In this document: piece after piece, positions 40,985-48,372 of the stretch
How positions within the stretch are numbered: the stretch's first letter is position 1
How the letters are laid out: every line of letters begins with the position of its first letter
Assembly (NCBI RefSeq): GCF_000337375.1
Contig: NZ_AOJG01000030.1
Span: 66,585 to 114,956 of the forward strand
Direction: 5' to 3'
Source: Halorubrum lipolyticum DSM 21995
GTDB lineage: Archaea > Halobacteriota > Halobacteria > Halobacteriales > Haloferacaceae
DNA: 48,372 bases
The notes under the pieces: generated by a model
Told to the model about the DNA's origin: nothing
The model's input: only the letters and a program-made list of their open reading frames with translations
The model's database searches: none
Position numbers and translations under genes: made by a program

Positions 40985-41554
40985 TCAGCCGAAGAGGGCG
41001 ATGACGAGCGCCACGAACAGCAGCTCCCCGCCGATGAGGACCGCCGCGAACAGCCAGTAGCGGTACGTCCAGAGCCACTCCCTCGACCGTTTTAGCGTCG
41101 ACCGGGAGCGGCGAGGGTCGCCCTCCGCGTCACCGTTGGTCGCGTCCTCAGAGGAGTCGGGGAGGTACGACTCGTCGAGCCGCCACTCGTCGCCGTCGTA
41201 CGTCGCCGACACCCGGGTCCCCACGAGCTCCTCGACGTCGAGCGGGGAGACGCCGGCGGCCTCGAGGAACGCGACGAACGCCGCCGACTCCGACAGCGAG
41301 CCGTGCCGCGGGGCGGGGAATCGCTCGGTGTGCGTCGCGTCGCCGTGCGGGGTCCGGAACTCCACGACGACCTCCGAGCCCGCCGACCGCACTCCGGTCA
41401 CGATCAGGTCGCGCTCCGCGTCGTTGAGGTACGCCGCTCTGAGGCGGCGCTGCACCTCGTCGTCCACCTCGGCCGTCGCTCCGTCGACGGAAACGTCGTC
41501 GGCCTCGGCCGAATGCTCCGCCTCTCGGCCGCCGCTGGAGGGTCGGTCGGGCAT
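40985..41554 (-). CDS. haloarchaeal tail-anchored membrane protein, unknown function
   Basis: 189 residues. A conserved soluble part (DDEVQRRLRAAYLNDAERDLIVTGVRSAGSEVVVEFRTPHGDATHTERFPAPRHGSLSESAAFVAFLEAAGVSPLDVEELVGTRVSATYDGDEWRL) precedes an acidic linker and a single C-terminal helix (YWLFAAVLIGGELLFVALVIALFG). This is a tail-anchored or hairpin topology. ATG 41554 begins a low-complexity head. Confidence 0.7.
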   Translation of the reverse strand: MPDRPSSGGREAEHSAEADDVSVDGATAEVDDEVQRRLRAAYLNDAERDLIVTGVRSAGSEVVVEFRTPHGDATHTERFPAPRHGSLSESAAFVAFLEAAGVSPLDVEELVGTRVSATYDGDEWRLDESYLPDSSEDATNGDAEGDPRRSRSTLKRSREWLWTYRYWLFAAVLIGGELLFVALVIALFG

Positions 41555-41748
41555 CCGGGTCGCCCTTGGCGGCGCGGTACAATAAGCGCGCCGTCGGAAC
41601 GGGCGTGAACGCCCTGTTCGACCGATTCGAAGAGCGGGGATCTCCCGGTGAGAGCGGGTCGACGTCCGCCGGCGAAACCGCTTCGAGACCCCGCAGTAAC
41701 GTCGAATCCCGAACAACGCTTTTGTACTTCCGGGTCGGACCGGCGCGT

Positions 41749-41958
41749 ATGAACGAGGGGACGGTGTCCGTGCCGGACGAGCAGTACGACCGGCTCGCGG
41801 CGCTCGCGGCCGCCCGCGGCGTGAGCCCCGAGACGCAGCTGGCCCGACTCATCGACGACGCCTACGAGGGGCTCGACGCCGACGCCGCTCACGCCGAGAG
41901 CCTCCCGCTCGGGGTGTGCGACGCCGACGGCGAGGAGACGGGAGACGGCGGAGAGTAG
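41749..41958 (+). CDS. small ribbon-helix-helix-like protein
   Basis: 69 residues. GTVSVPDEQYDRLAALAAARGVSPETQLARLIDDAYEGLD fits a ribbon-helix-helix or RHH-like DNA-binding unit (beta strand, then two helices), with an acidic tail. CTTTTGTAC about 30 nt upstream of the ATG is the likely promoter. No toxin partner follows. The gap 41559-41748 holds only this promoter. Confidence 0.65.
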   Translation: MNEGTVSVPDEQYDRLAALAAARGVSPETQLARLIDDAYEGLDADAAHAESLPLGVCDADGEETGDGGE

Positions 41959-41973
41959 CGCAGCGTCGCGCGC

Positions 41974-42309
41974 TCAGGCCGGATCCTCTTTCGTCACTTC
42001 GATCTCGACGCCGTCGGGGTCGACGCCGATCCGCGCGAACTGGGTTCGGACGTGCTCTTTCGCCGCGGTCAGCGCCTGATCGCGGGTGTCGAACCCGCGG
42101 GGCATCGGCTCCTCGAAGGCGACCCGGATCTCCTCGCCGTCGACGAGGAGGGCGGAGCCACCGCTCTCGACCTCGTAGAAGGAGTCGCACACCCAGACGT
42201 ACGGGGCGTCCTCGTCTGGCGCGCCCTTGTAGGCGGGGGGTTCCTCACCGCGCTCGAACACCGTGCCGGTGAGCTCCGTCCCGCCGCCGCTGCCGCGAAC
42301 GAGTATCAT
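41974..42309 (-). CDS. small haloarchaeal protein, unknown function
   Basis: 111 residues. MILVRGSGGGTELTGTVFERGEEPPAYKGAPDEDAPYVWVCDSFYEVESGGSALLVDGEEIRVAFEEPMPRGFDTRDQALTAAKEHVRTQFARIGVD is compact and beta-rich with a helical end. It is divergent from the HerA-like gene, 102 nt away. I recognise it only as a haloarchaeal conserved type. Confidence 0.7.
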   Translation of the reverse strand: MILVRGSGGGTELTGTVFERGEEPPAYKGAPDEDAPYVWVCDSFYEVESGGSALLVDGEEIRVAFEEPMPRGFDTRDQALTAAKEHVRTQFARIGVDPDGVEIEVTKEDPA

Positions 42310-42411
42310 GCCCTCGATACGGTCCGGAGACTCAAAAGGGGCCCGTGAGAACGTCCCGGAACCGGACGGCGAGGGGGAAACGCTTTCGGCGCCGGAGGCG
42401 GTGGGTCCGCC

Positions 42412-44307
42412 ATGACGCTGGAGGACTTCACCGAGTTCGGCGACGGCGAGGGCGACGGTGGCGGCGACGCCAACGTCGACACCGCGAACTCCGCGACCGC
42501 CGAGTCCGGTGCCACCGAACCCGCTGACGCCGAACGAAGCGACACCGAACGCGGTGCCGGCGAGGGAGTCGACACCACCTCGCCCGGCGGGGACGCGACC
42601 GGCGACGGGTTCGCCGCGTACGACGTGGAGCCGGCCGGCGAGGACGCCGGTCTCGGCGTCGTCTCCGTCTCGCAGGGGCTTCGCGTGGCGGAGGAGGAAG
42701 ACGAGACGACGCTGAAGGCGTTCGTCACGACGGGGAACCGCGAGGCGGTCCGGCTCGGGAAGTACCTTCTCGTCCCGTACCCGGACGGCGAGCGGCTGTT
42801 CTGTCGGATCACGGGGTTGGAGTACGCACAGGAGTTCCGGTCGGACGACGCCACCGAGATCCACGCTCGTCGACAGATGCGCCGCGACGACTTCGCCGAG
42901 CGCGACTACAAGTTCATGGCCGAGCTGGAGCCGATGTCGGTCGTGTACGGGTCCGGCGACGACATGAAGCGCCGGATGACCGACCGGGTTCCCAAGCCCG
43001 GTGCGGTCGTCGAGGAGGCCTCCGACGACGCCGAGATCAAGACCGGGCTGAAGATTCCCGAGGACGGCGTCTTCCTCGGTCACCTCTCCGTCGGCGGCGA
43101 GAAGGTGCGGACGGCGGCGGAGCCGCCCACGGTCGACTACCGGGTGAAGGACGACTACGCCGACGGCGACCCGCTCGCGTTCCGGCACACGCTCGTCGCC
43201 GGCGGAACCGGGTCGGGGAAGACCCACGCCTCGAAGAACGTCCTCCGGCAGTACCTCGATGCGGACCGCACCTACCCGACCGGCGACGGCCGGGAGTCGC
43301 GGATGGCCGTCGTCCAGTTCGACCCGCAGGACGAGTACGCGCAGATGCACGACGACAACACGGACCTCGGCGCCGACTTCGCCCGACGGCTGGACCGGGA
43401 GGGGATCGCCCACGGCGGCCACGACGACACCGTCGCCCTGGTGCCGCGGGCCGCGAACGCGACGTATCCGGGAGAGGGGCACCGCGCCGAGCGCGTGGAG
43501 TTCACGATCCCCTTCTCGCTGGCGCGGGACATGCCGTGGCTCGTCGCCGGCTCCGGGCTCAACGAGAACCAGTACCCCGCCCTGTTGACCCTGATAAATC
43601 GCTTCTTCCGCGACTACGGCGACTCGGGCACCTACAGCCAGTTCCTCTCGTACCTCGACGACCCGGCGCTCAAAGAGGAGCTCGACGAGAGCGGGCGGAT
43701 CCACGAGGCGACGTTCGACGCCGTCAAACGGCGGGTCCGCGGCGTCCCCGGCGGGATCTTCGACCAGGACGCGAAGCCGATCACGGAGCTGGACCACACG
43801 CTCGTCCGACCGGGGGGGCTCTCCGTGATCCCGACGTACCACCTCCCGACCTCCAGACAGAAGGAGATCGTCGTGCTCGCGGTCGCGGGGCTGCTCGTCG
43901 ACGACAAGCTCTCGAACGACCCGGACAGTGACCGGATCGAGGAGACGCCGCTGCTCATCGGGATGGACGAGGCGCACAACTTCCTCGCCGACGCCGACAC
44001 CGTGCAGGCCCGGAAGGTCGTCCAGAAGTTCACGGAGGCCGCGAAACAGGGCCGCAAGGAGCGGCTCGGTCTGTTCCTGATCACGCAGGACCCGCAGGAC
44101 GTGGCCGAGTCGGTGTTCAAACAGGTGAACACGAAGGTCGTCTTGAACCTCGGCGACGAGGACGCGATCTCCAGCGTGAACATCCCCGCGAACCTCGCCG
44201 GGAAGGTCCCGTACATGGAGAAGGGACAGATGGTGGTCTACTCGCCCGACAACTCCGAGCCCGTCGAGCTGATCGGGCTCTCGAAGTGCGTGACGCGGCA
44301 CGAGTAA
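42412..44307 (+). CDS. HerA-like ATPase (DUF87 helicase)
   Basis: 631 residues. A Thr/Ala/Asp-rich head (about 1-80) precedes a HAS-like beta barrel (RVAEEEDETTLKAFVTTGNREAVRLGKYLLVPYPDGERLF). The motor has Walker A LVAGGTGSGKTHASKN (K270) and Walker B LLIGMDEAHNFL, then LFLITQDPQDVAESVFKQVNTKVVLNL with the sensor glutamine. HerA proteins are hexameric DNA translocases in end resection or plasmid-type transfer. No nurA lies beside it, so the partner is open. A tnpB element is inserted right behind its stop codon, leaving the gene intact. Confidence 0.85.
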   Translation: MTLEDFTEFGDGEGDGGGDANVDTANSATAESGATEPADAERSDTERGAGEGVDTTSPGGDATGDGFAAYDVEPAGEDAGLGVVSVSQGLRVAEEEDETTLKAFVTTGNREAVRLGKYLLVPYPDGERLFCRITGLEYAQEFRSDDATEIHARRQMRRDDFAERDYKFMAELEPMSVVYGSGDDMKRRMTDRVPKPGAVVEEASDDAEIKTGLKIPEDGVFLGHLSVGGEKVRTAAEPPTVDYRVKDDYADGDPLAFRHTLVAGGTGSGKTHASKNVLRQYLDADRTYPTGDGRESRMAVVQFDPQDEYAQMHDDNTDLGADFARRLDREGIAHGGHDDTVALVPRAANATYPGEGHRAERVEFTIPFSLARDMPWLVAGSGLNENQYPALLTLINRFFRDYGDSGTYSQFLSYLDDPALKEELDESGRIHEATFDAVKRRVRGVPGGIFDQDAKPITELDHTLVRPGGLSVIPTYHLPTSRQKEIVVLAVAGLLVDDKLSNDPDSDRIEETPLLIGMDEAHNFLADADTVQARKVVQKFTEAAKQGRKERLGLFLITQDPQDVAESVFKQVNTKVVLNLGDEDAISSVNIPANLAGKVPYMEKGQMVVYSPDNSEPVELIGLSKCVTRHE

Positions 44308-44480
44308 ACTACCCCGCCCTACTCGCTCACGGCTTCGCCGTTCGCTTCGTTGCGGGCGGGGCTTTCACGTGGACTCCCGTTCTGGCCATCGCTGGCAGGC
44401 TCGTAATTACCGTTCACGTTCAACGTCCCGCGATTCAAGCGCACGTTTACGGGTGCGCCTCCACCCGACGACGTTTGCGC
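44308..44480 (-). ncRNA. right end and probable reRNA (omegaRNA) scaffold of the tnpB element
   Basis: At the element end CCCCGCCC (44312-44319) pairs with GGGCGGGG (44354-44361), and an inner hairpin ACGGC-TTC-GCCGT lies at 44329-44341. The outer stem covers the tnpB stop codon at 44319-44321. In TnpB systems the guide RNA scaffold is the 3' end of the tnpB transcript and the flanking DNA forms the guide. Here the guide would come from the herA-like stop region, just below 44311. The 5' boundary is only approximate. Confidence 0.5.
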
Positions 44481-45602
44481 CGAGCGGAGATACTTCAGAC
44501 CGATATTCTTCGCCGCGTTGTAGTCGGCGTGCGGTGAGTATCCGCACTTCAGGCACTCGAATACCTCTTGGCCGTCCGAGGTCGGGCGGTTGTCCTCATG
44601 AGTGAACCCGCACTTTGAACATCGCTGGGAGGTGTAGGCGGGACTCACCTGCTCGACGGAGATGCCGACAACTTCGGCTTTGTACTCGACGTACTCGAAC
44701 AGGCGTCGGAACGCCCACGCGTGGAACTTCTTGGCGTTCGGCATCCGCTCACGAATGCCGGTCAGGTTCTCGAACGCGATCACGTCACAGTCGTGTTCGA
44801 CGGCTTCTGCGACGAGTTCTTTCGAGACGGTGTGTAAAAAGTGGTCGTAGCGTCCCGTCTCCGTGCGCCCGACCGATTGGATGGTTTCGTGAGCGGCCCG
44901 CGTCCCGCGCTGTTGAAGCGACCCGCGTCGCTTCTCGAACTCGCGGCGCCAGTGGTTCAACTCCGACCCGTTCCAGAACGTGCCCGTTGACGTGACAGCG
45001 ACGTTTTCGATGCCGAGGTCAACGCCGAGGACTGTGTTGTGCTCGTCGTTGCCGTCGTCGGCAGTCTCGAACTCTACGTCCGCCTTTGTGCGGACGTGAA
45101 GGTAGAACTCGCCGTCTCGGTAGTGAAGTTCTGCGCCCGTCACCTCGTAGTCGTCGTTGAACAGATACTCCGAGTGGGGCGTCTCGTGGCTCCCGTCTGG
45201 AAGGACGTACTCAGCAGTGATGCGACCTTCGACGGTTGCGAGCGTCGCATGGTCGTCGTTGAACGTCGCACAGCGCTTGTCGTAGACGAGTGTGGGGGCG
45301 GAAAAGGACGGTTTCCCTGCGTAGTCGCCTTGTTTCCACCGAGCGACGACACTTTGGACGGCGTCGGCGGCCTTGTTACGAGCGTTCTGAACGAGATTCG
45401 CTTGTAACCGTGTCTCTGCCCGCACGTCGTCGTAGGTCTCTCGTTGGAGTTCGGCTTTGCTCGTCGTTTTATACTCGCCTTGCCAGGCGTGGTCGACGAC
45501 GTAGTTGGCGGCCCACAGGAACTCGGAGATAGTTTCATGGAGGAGGTCGGCGTCGCTGTCGGCCATATCGAGCTTGACTGGCACGGTGCGTCGTACCTCC
45601 AT
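44319..45602 (-). CDS. tnpB: RNA-guided endonuclease TnpB (IS200/IS605, IS1341-type)
   Basis: 427 residues. An OrfB N-terminal part precedes the RuvC nuclease with D195 ([10 protein letters not shown]), E278 (IAFENLTGI) and D360 ([11 protein letters not shown]), and the zinc finger C328, C331, C350, C353. All catalytic and zinc residues are intact, so it should be active. No tnpA (Y1 transposase) is near, as in IS1341-type elements mobilised in trans. The tail after residue 375 is hydrophilic and is coded within the right-end structure. It lies tail-to-tail with the HerA-like gene. Confidence 0.93.
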   Translation of the reverse strand: MEVRRTVPVKLDMADSDADLLHETISEFLWAANYVVDHAWQGEYKTTSKAELQRETYDDVRAETRLQANLVQNARNKAADAVQSVVARWKQGDYAGKPSFSAPTLVYDKRCATFNDDHATLATVEGRITAEYVLPDGSHETPHSEYLFNDDYEVTGAELHYRDGEFYLHVRTKADVEFETADDGNDEHNTVLGVDLGIENVAVTSTGTFWNGSELNHWRREFEKRRGSLQQRGTRAAHETIQSVGRTETGRYDHFLHTVSKELVAEAVEHDCDVIAFENLTGIRERMPNAKKFHAWAFRRLFEYVEYKAEVVGISVEQVSPAYTSQRCSKCGFTHEDNRPTSDGQEVFECLKCGYSPHADYNAAKNIGLKYLRSAQTSSGGGAPVNVRLNRGTLNVNGNYEPASDGQNGSPRESPARNEANGEAVSE

Positions 45603-45900
45603 CCGTACTTCAGACGTATTTTTTACTTTTTATATTAGTGACGATTCAGTGAGAAGTCGGCCGACGATCGAACGTGGCTGGTGTAGTGCCTGGTCGGTTT
45701 CCTCTCCGACCCACTCGCTCGCTTCGCTCGCTCTCTCCTCACGGGCCGCAGGCCCGTTCGGATGGTCAGCGGGACCTACGGTCCCATACGACTTGAGGTC
45801 GGAGGCTCCACCTTGTATTATGCTGACGGGACGCGCCGGCGCCTCGAGAGGCGACCGCGCGCCGGATTGCCGTCGGCTCGGAGCCGCCGCCGACCTTTTT
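45603..45900. mobile_element. left part of the tnpB element with two perfect hairpins
   Basis: The 322 bp between tnpB and the next gene contain an AT-rich promoter (TTTTTTACTTTTTATATTAG, about 45619-45638). They also carry two perfect palindromes: ACGGGCC-GCA-GGCCCGT (45741-45757) and GGGACC-TAC-GGTCCC (45771-45785). Hairpins of this size near the left tip are expected for IS200/IS605 elements, but the exact left end is not visible. No gene was seen here. Confidence 0.4.
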
Positions 45901-45924
45901 ACGCCGAGCGAGCGAACCGCGGGT

Positions 45925-46377
45925 ATGACCAAACGGATCCTCGTCGCGATCGACGGCTCGACCGAGGCGGCCGAGGCGCTCCAGTTCGCGGCGTCGGAGT
46001 GGCCCGACGCCGAGCTGACGGCCCTCCACGTGATCAACCCCGCGGACTCGGCGACGGGCGCGGAGGGCGGGTTCCCGGGTGCCGCCGACCAGTGGTACGA
46101 CAGCGCCAAGCAGCGCGGCGAGCGGATCCTGACCGAGGCGACCGCGGCGGTCGACCGCGAGGTCGAGACGAGACTGGAGGTCGGGCGCCCGACGGCGACG
46201 ATCCTCGGCGTCGCGGGCGGCGAGAAACCGGTCGGCGGGGACGACGACGACGGCGAGCCGTACGACCACGTCGTGTTGGCGAGTCAGGGTCGGACCGGGC
46301 TCTCCCGGGTCCTGCTCGGGAGCGTCGCGGAAGGCGTGGTCCGCCGCGCCGAGGTGCCCGTTACCGTCGTTCGGTGA
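45925..46377 (+). CDS. universal stress protein (UspA family)
   Basis: 150 residues, a single Usp domain: MTKRILVAIDGSTEAAEALQFAASEWPDAELTALHVINP at the start, and DHVVLASQGRTGLSRVLLGSVAEGVVRRAEVPVTVVR at the end. GRTGLSRVLLGS is the ATP-binding loop (G-x2-G-x8-9-G-S). It differs from the Usp at 3.7 kb in having no N-terminal extension, and has an Asp-rich insert (GGDDDDGE). CTTTTTACG about 28 nt before the ATG at 45925 is the likely promoter. Confidence 0.9.
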   Translation: MTKRILVAIDGSTEAAEALQFAASEWPDAELTALHVINPADSATGAEGGFPGAADQWYDSAKQRGERILTEATAAVDREVETRLEVGRPTATILGVAGGEKPVGGDDDDGEPYDHVVLASQGRTGLSRVLLGSVAEGVVRRAEVPVTVVR

Positions 46378-46416
46378 GGGGGGACGGGAGCGCTGGCGTG
46401 AAGCGGGCGTTGGCGA

Positions 46417-46707
46417 TCAGCCGTCCGCCCGCTCTGCCTCGACCACCTCGCCGACAATCGTCCATCCCTCCTCGTCGGGACCCGACCGCCCGAGAAGCAC
46501 GGACTCGTGGTCCTCCGAGGTGATCAGCCGGAACTCGGCGTCGCCGTCGGTATCGGTCCGAACGCCCTCGCCTCGGAACTCCCGCTGGAAGAACTCGGTC
46601 GAAGAGAACTCGAAGACGCCGGCGGTGTCGCCTCCGTCGAGGGTGAGCCGAACGGCCCGGGGTTGGATGTTGTGGATGCGCTTAGCGACGGGGTGGAGAT
46701 CGGGCAT
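46417..46707 (-). CDS. small haloarchaeal protein, unknown function
   Basis: 96 residues. MPDLHPVAKRIHNIQPRAVRLTLDGGDTAGVFEFSSTEFFQREFRGEGVRTDTDGDAEFRLITSEDHESVLLGRSGPDEEGWTIVGEVVEAERADG looks like a compact beta barrel. It is convergent with the Usp and divergent from the DUF4013 gene. No function can be given. Confidence 0.72.
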   Translation of the reverse strand: MPDLHPVAKRIHNIQPRAVRLTLDGGDTAGVFEFSSTEFFQREFRGEGVRTDTDGDAEFRLITSEDHESVLLGRSGPDEEGWTIVGEVVEAERADG

Positions 46708-46852
46708 GGTCGCGAGTCGGTGCGGATCGGAATAAAGGCGCCGTCCGAGCCCGGACTCCGACGAGATCGAGATATGAGTCCCATCCCGCGCAGGTCTCGG
46801 AGCCACCGTACGAAGTTAATACGTTCCGGCGCGTTGATACGTGGGATCACCC

Positions 46853-47575
46853 ATGTTGTCAGAATCCATAAACTATCTCCGCGACGGCGAAGACGCCATC
46901 GTGACGGTCGCGATCGGCGGAGTGCTGCTGATCGCGAGTCCGCTCCTGATCCCGTCGTTCCTCGTGCTCGGATACCTCACGCGCGTCATCCGTCGGACGG
47001 CCGACGGCGACGCCGAGCCGCCGGTGTTCGAGGCGTGGGGTGACCTCCTCGTCGAGGGGGCGAAGGCGTTCGCCGTCACGTTCGTCTATTCGCTGCTGCC
47101 GCTCGCGATCCTCGCGGTCGCCGCGGTGTTCGGTGTCGGCGCGGTCGTCGTCGGGTCCAGTGACGGCGCCGGCGGCCTCCTCGGCGGGCTGATCGGCGGG
47201 CTGCTGGCGCTGGTGCTCGTCGTCGTCGCGCTCGCCGTCTCGCTCGCCGGCCTCTACGTGACTCCGGCCGCGCTGGCCGCGGTCGCCGACTCGGGACGCG
47301 TCGGCGACGGCTTCGCGGTCGGCACGCTCTGGGGCGTCGTCACGAAGCGGGCGTACGCCGTCGGCTGGCTCACGACCGCCGCGGTGGTGTTCGCCGGAGC
47401 GCTAGCGATCGGCGTGCTCTCGGTCGTGCCGGTGCTCGGCACGATCGCCGGGTTCTTCGTCCAGTTCTACGCGATCGTCGCCGCGGCCGCGATCATCGGC
47501 TGGACGTGGACCGACGTGCGGCCGGTCGCGACCGACGTTACGGACCCCGACCCCGCGAATCGGCCCGCCGTGTGA
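46853..47575 (+). CDS. DUF4013 membrane protein
   Basis: 240 residues, five to six hydrophobic segments. The family opening is SESINYLRDGEDAIVTVAIGGVLLIASPLLIPSFLVLGYLTRVIRRTADGDAEPPVFEAWGDLLVEGAKAF, followed by Gly/Val-rich helices and a conserved GWTWTDVRP end. DUF4013 proteins are widespread in halophilic and methanogenic archaea and have no known role. ATG 46853 is favoured over a GTG at 46841 because it opens on the family motif; TTAATACG lies about 35 nt upstream. Confidence 0.86.
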   Translation: MLSESINYLRDGEDAIVTVAIGGVLLIASPLLIPSFLVLGYLTRVIRRTADGDAEPPVFEAWGDLLVEGAKAFAVTFVYSLLPLAILAVAAVFGVGAVVVGSSDGAGGLLGGLIGGLLALVLVVVALAVSLAGLYVTPAALAAVADSGRVGDGFAVGTLWGVVTKRAYAVGWLTTAAVVFAGALAIGVLSVVPVLGTIAGFFVQFYAIVAAAAIIGWTWTDVRPVATDVTDPDPANRPAV

Positions 47576-47631
47576 CATCGTCGGCTAGCCGAGACTCGTC
47601 AAGGCTCGACGGCGACGGAACGGACGGCGGG

Positions 47632-47636
47632 AAAAA
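47632..47636 (-). terminator. T-tract terminator behind rpl11
   Basis: On the minus strand the L11 stop is followed after 18 nt by GCTTTTTCCCG, a run of five T in a GC-rich context. T-tracts of this kind terminate archaeal transcription. Confidence 0.45.
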
Positions 47637-47654
47637 GCTGCGACTGCGAGAGGA

Positions 47655-48131
47655 CTACGCTTCGAGAACGTCGTCGTAGTCGCCGGCGTCGACGCGGTCG
47701 TCGAACGTCCGGGCGTCCTCGCCCTCGATGGTGACGCCGAGGGAGGCGCAGGTGCCGCCGACCTCCTTGGCGGCGTTTTTCACGTCGTACGCGAGCAGGT
47801 CGCTCGACTTCTGCTCGGCGACCTTCTTCACCTGTTCGATGGACATGTCCGCGACGAAGTCCGTCTGGGGCTCGCCGGAGCCGGTCTCGAAGCCGGCTTC
47901 GTCTTTGATCAGTTCGGCCGTCGGCGGGACGCCGACCTCGATCGTGAAGGAGCCGTCGTCGTCGTACTCGACGGTGACGGGCACTTCCATGCCGTCGAAC
48001 GCGGCGGTTTCCTCGTTGATCTGCGCCACGACATCCTGAACGTCCACCGGCGTCGGACCGAGCTCCGGACCGAGCGGCGGGCCGGGGTTGGCCTGCCCGC
48101 CGGGGACGAGCGCTTCGATAGTTCCAGCCAT
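47655..48131 (-). CDS. rpl11: 50S ribosomal protein L11
   Basis: 158 residues, archaeal length. The N-terminal domain is GTIEALVPGGQANPGPPLGPELGPTPVDVQDVVAQINEET, followed by FDGMEVPVTVEYDDDGSFTIEVGVPPTAELIKDE. The C-terminal rRNA-binding domain reads AYDVKNAAKEVGGTCASLGVTIEGEDARTFDDRV. It binds the GTPase-associated centre of 23S rRNA. No L1/L10/L12 genes follow on this strand, so it is detached from the usual cluster. TTTTAACGG about 25 nt upstream of ATG 48131 is the promoter. Confidence 0.96.
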   Translation of the reverse strand: MAGTIEALVPGGQANPGPPLGPELGPTPVDVQDVVAQINEETAAFDGMEVPVTVEYDDDGSFTIEVGVPPTAELIKDEAGFETGSGEPQTDFVADMSIEQVKKVAEQKSSDLLAYDVKNAAKEVGGTCASLGVTIEGEDARTFDDRVDAGDYDDVLEA

Positions 48132-48282
48132 ATCCGTACGAACCCGGCGGCGACTTTTAACGGTTGTTCTTTCGAGCAGCGGGAGCCAGCGGTTCGCACA
48201 CTTCCGAAATCGGCCGCGGCGCGGCGGTTACGTTGCATTGTACGGCGAGCCGAAGGTGAACGGTCATTTATAAGCTCCCGCT

Positions 48283-48372
48283 TGCGGGCTGTGCGGACCT
48301 CGCGGGCTGTGCGGACCTCGCGGGCTGTGCGGACCTCGCGGGCTGTGCGGACCTCGCGGGCTGTGCGGACCT
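48283..48372. repeat. 18-bp tandem repeat, five copies, cut by the window edge
   Basis: The unit CGCGGGCTGTGCGGACCT is repeated at 48283 (first base T), 48301, 48319, 48337 and 48355 without other mismatch, and the window ends on a unit boundary. TTTATAAGC just before it (about 48268-48276) is AT-rich. Because 18 is divisible by three, the array could be coding if it lies in an ORF beyond the edge. The rest of 48132-48282 shows no gene other than the rpl11 promoter. Confidence 0.9.

Noticed and set aside
41559-41748. tRNA or small RNA gene in a gap with several hairpins
   Set aside because: No cloverleaf with T-psi-C or anticodon features could be built; the region is better explained as a promoter for the RHH-like gene.
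48283-48372. CRISPR array
   Set aside because: The units are contiguous 18-mers with no spacers, so it is a minisatellite.

Overview
The window is 48.4 kb of GC-rich archaeal DNA. The genes encode very acidic proteins, promoters are TATA boxes about 25-35 nt upstream of leaderless ATG/GTG starts, and the gene set is typical of halophilic archaea: archaeal ribosomal proteins S8e and L11, Pus10, a trpDFEG operon, SecF-SecD order, Tat-dependent lipoproteins and several families seen only in haloarchaea. It looks like a Halorubrum-type chromosome, but the genus is an inference. No rRNA, tRNA or CRISPR array was seen. Both ends are ragged: the left end cuts into degenerate genes and the right end stops inside an 18-bp tandem repeat, so the window may be a whole contig.

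Layout. 1-1.85 kb is a decayed accessory patch: a broken acetyltransferase gene, an orphan right end of an IS200/IS605-type element, an intact RHH/PIN toxin-antitoxin pair and the C-terminal scrap of a glycosyltransferase. 1.86-4.4 kb holds a small Zn-ribbon protein, Pus10 and a universal stress protein. 4.4-9.2 kb carries an Lrp/AsnC regulator followed by dabB-dabA, an energy-coupled inorganic-carbon uptake pair. 9.3-13.3 kb is trpD-trpF-trpE-trpG, tightly overlapped, with a palindrome-rich promoter. 13.3-18.5 kb, mostly minus strand, has a His-rich MoaB, two small haloarchaeal proteins, a four-PAS histidine kinase and an FAD/NAD oxidoreductase. 18.7-24.1 kb has an AI-2E-family permease, a TspO homologue, an acetyltransferase with a 27-bp minisatellite, a methyltransferase, a Tat-exported double-rhodanese lipoprotein and a lower-GC lipoprotein. 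24.1-32.1 kb holds a repeat-like gap, an AAA ATPase, an Idi-like Nudix protein, a DUF2064 protein, secF-secD and a GDT1-family transporter. 32.1-41 kb has rnhB, rps8e, a K+ channel/TrkA protein, a wHTH/membrane-protein pair, a COG1709-type regulator, and a divergent aspartoacylase-like gene and RimK-retropepsin fusion. 41-48.4 kb has small proteins, a HerA-like ATPase with a tnpB element landed at its stop codon, a second Usp, a DUF4013 membrane protein and rpl11.

Genes that work together: dabB and dabA form one complex, and the Lrp gene and inverted repeats upstream suggest control. The trp genes supply the first and third steps of tryptophan synthesis. SecF and SecD form the accessory translocase. 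The RimK fusion and the aspartoacylase-like enzyme could add and remove glutamate or similar groups. The most notable signals are the carbon-uptake pair with its operator-like repeats, the Idi-like protein lacking the catalytic cysteine, the RimK-retropepsin fusion, an unlisted 46-codon leader ORF and metalloregulator-like palindrome before the GDT1 gene, and two related tnpB right ends, one of them orphaned.
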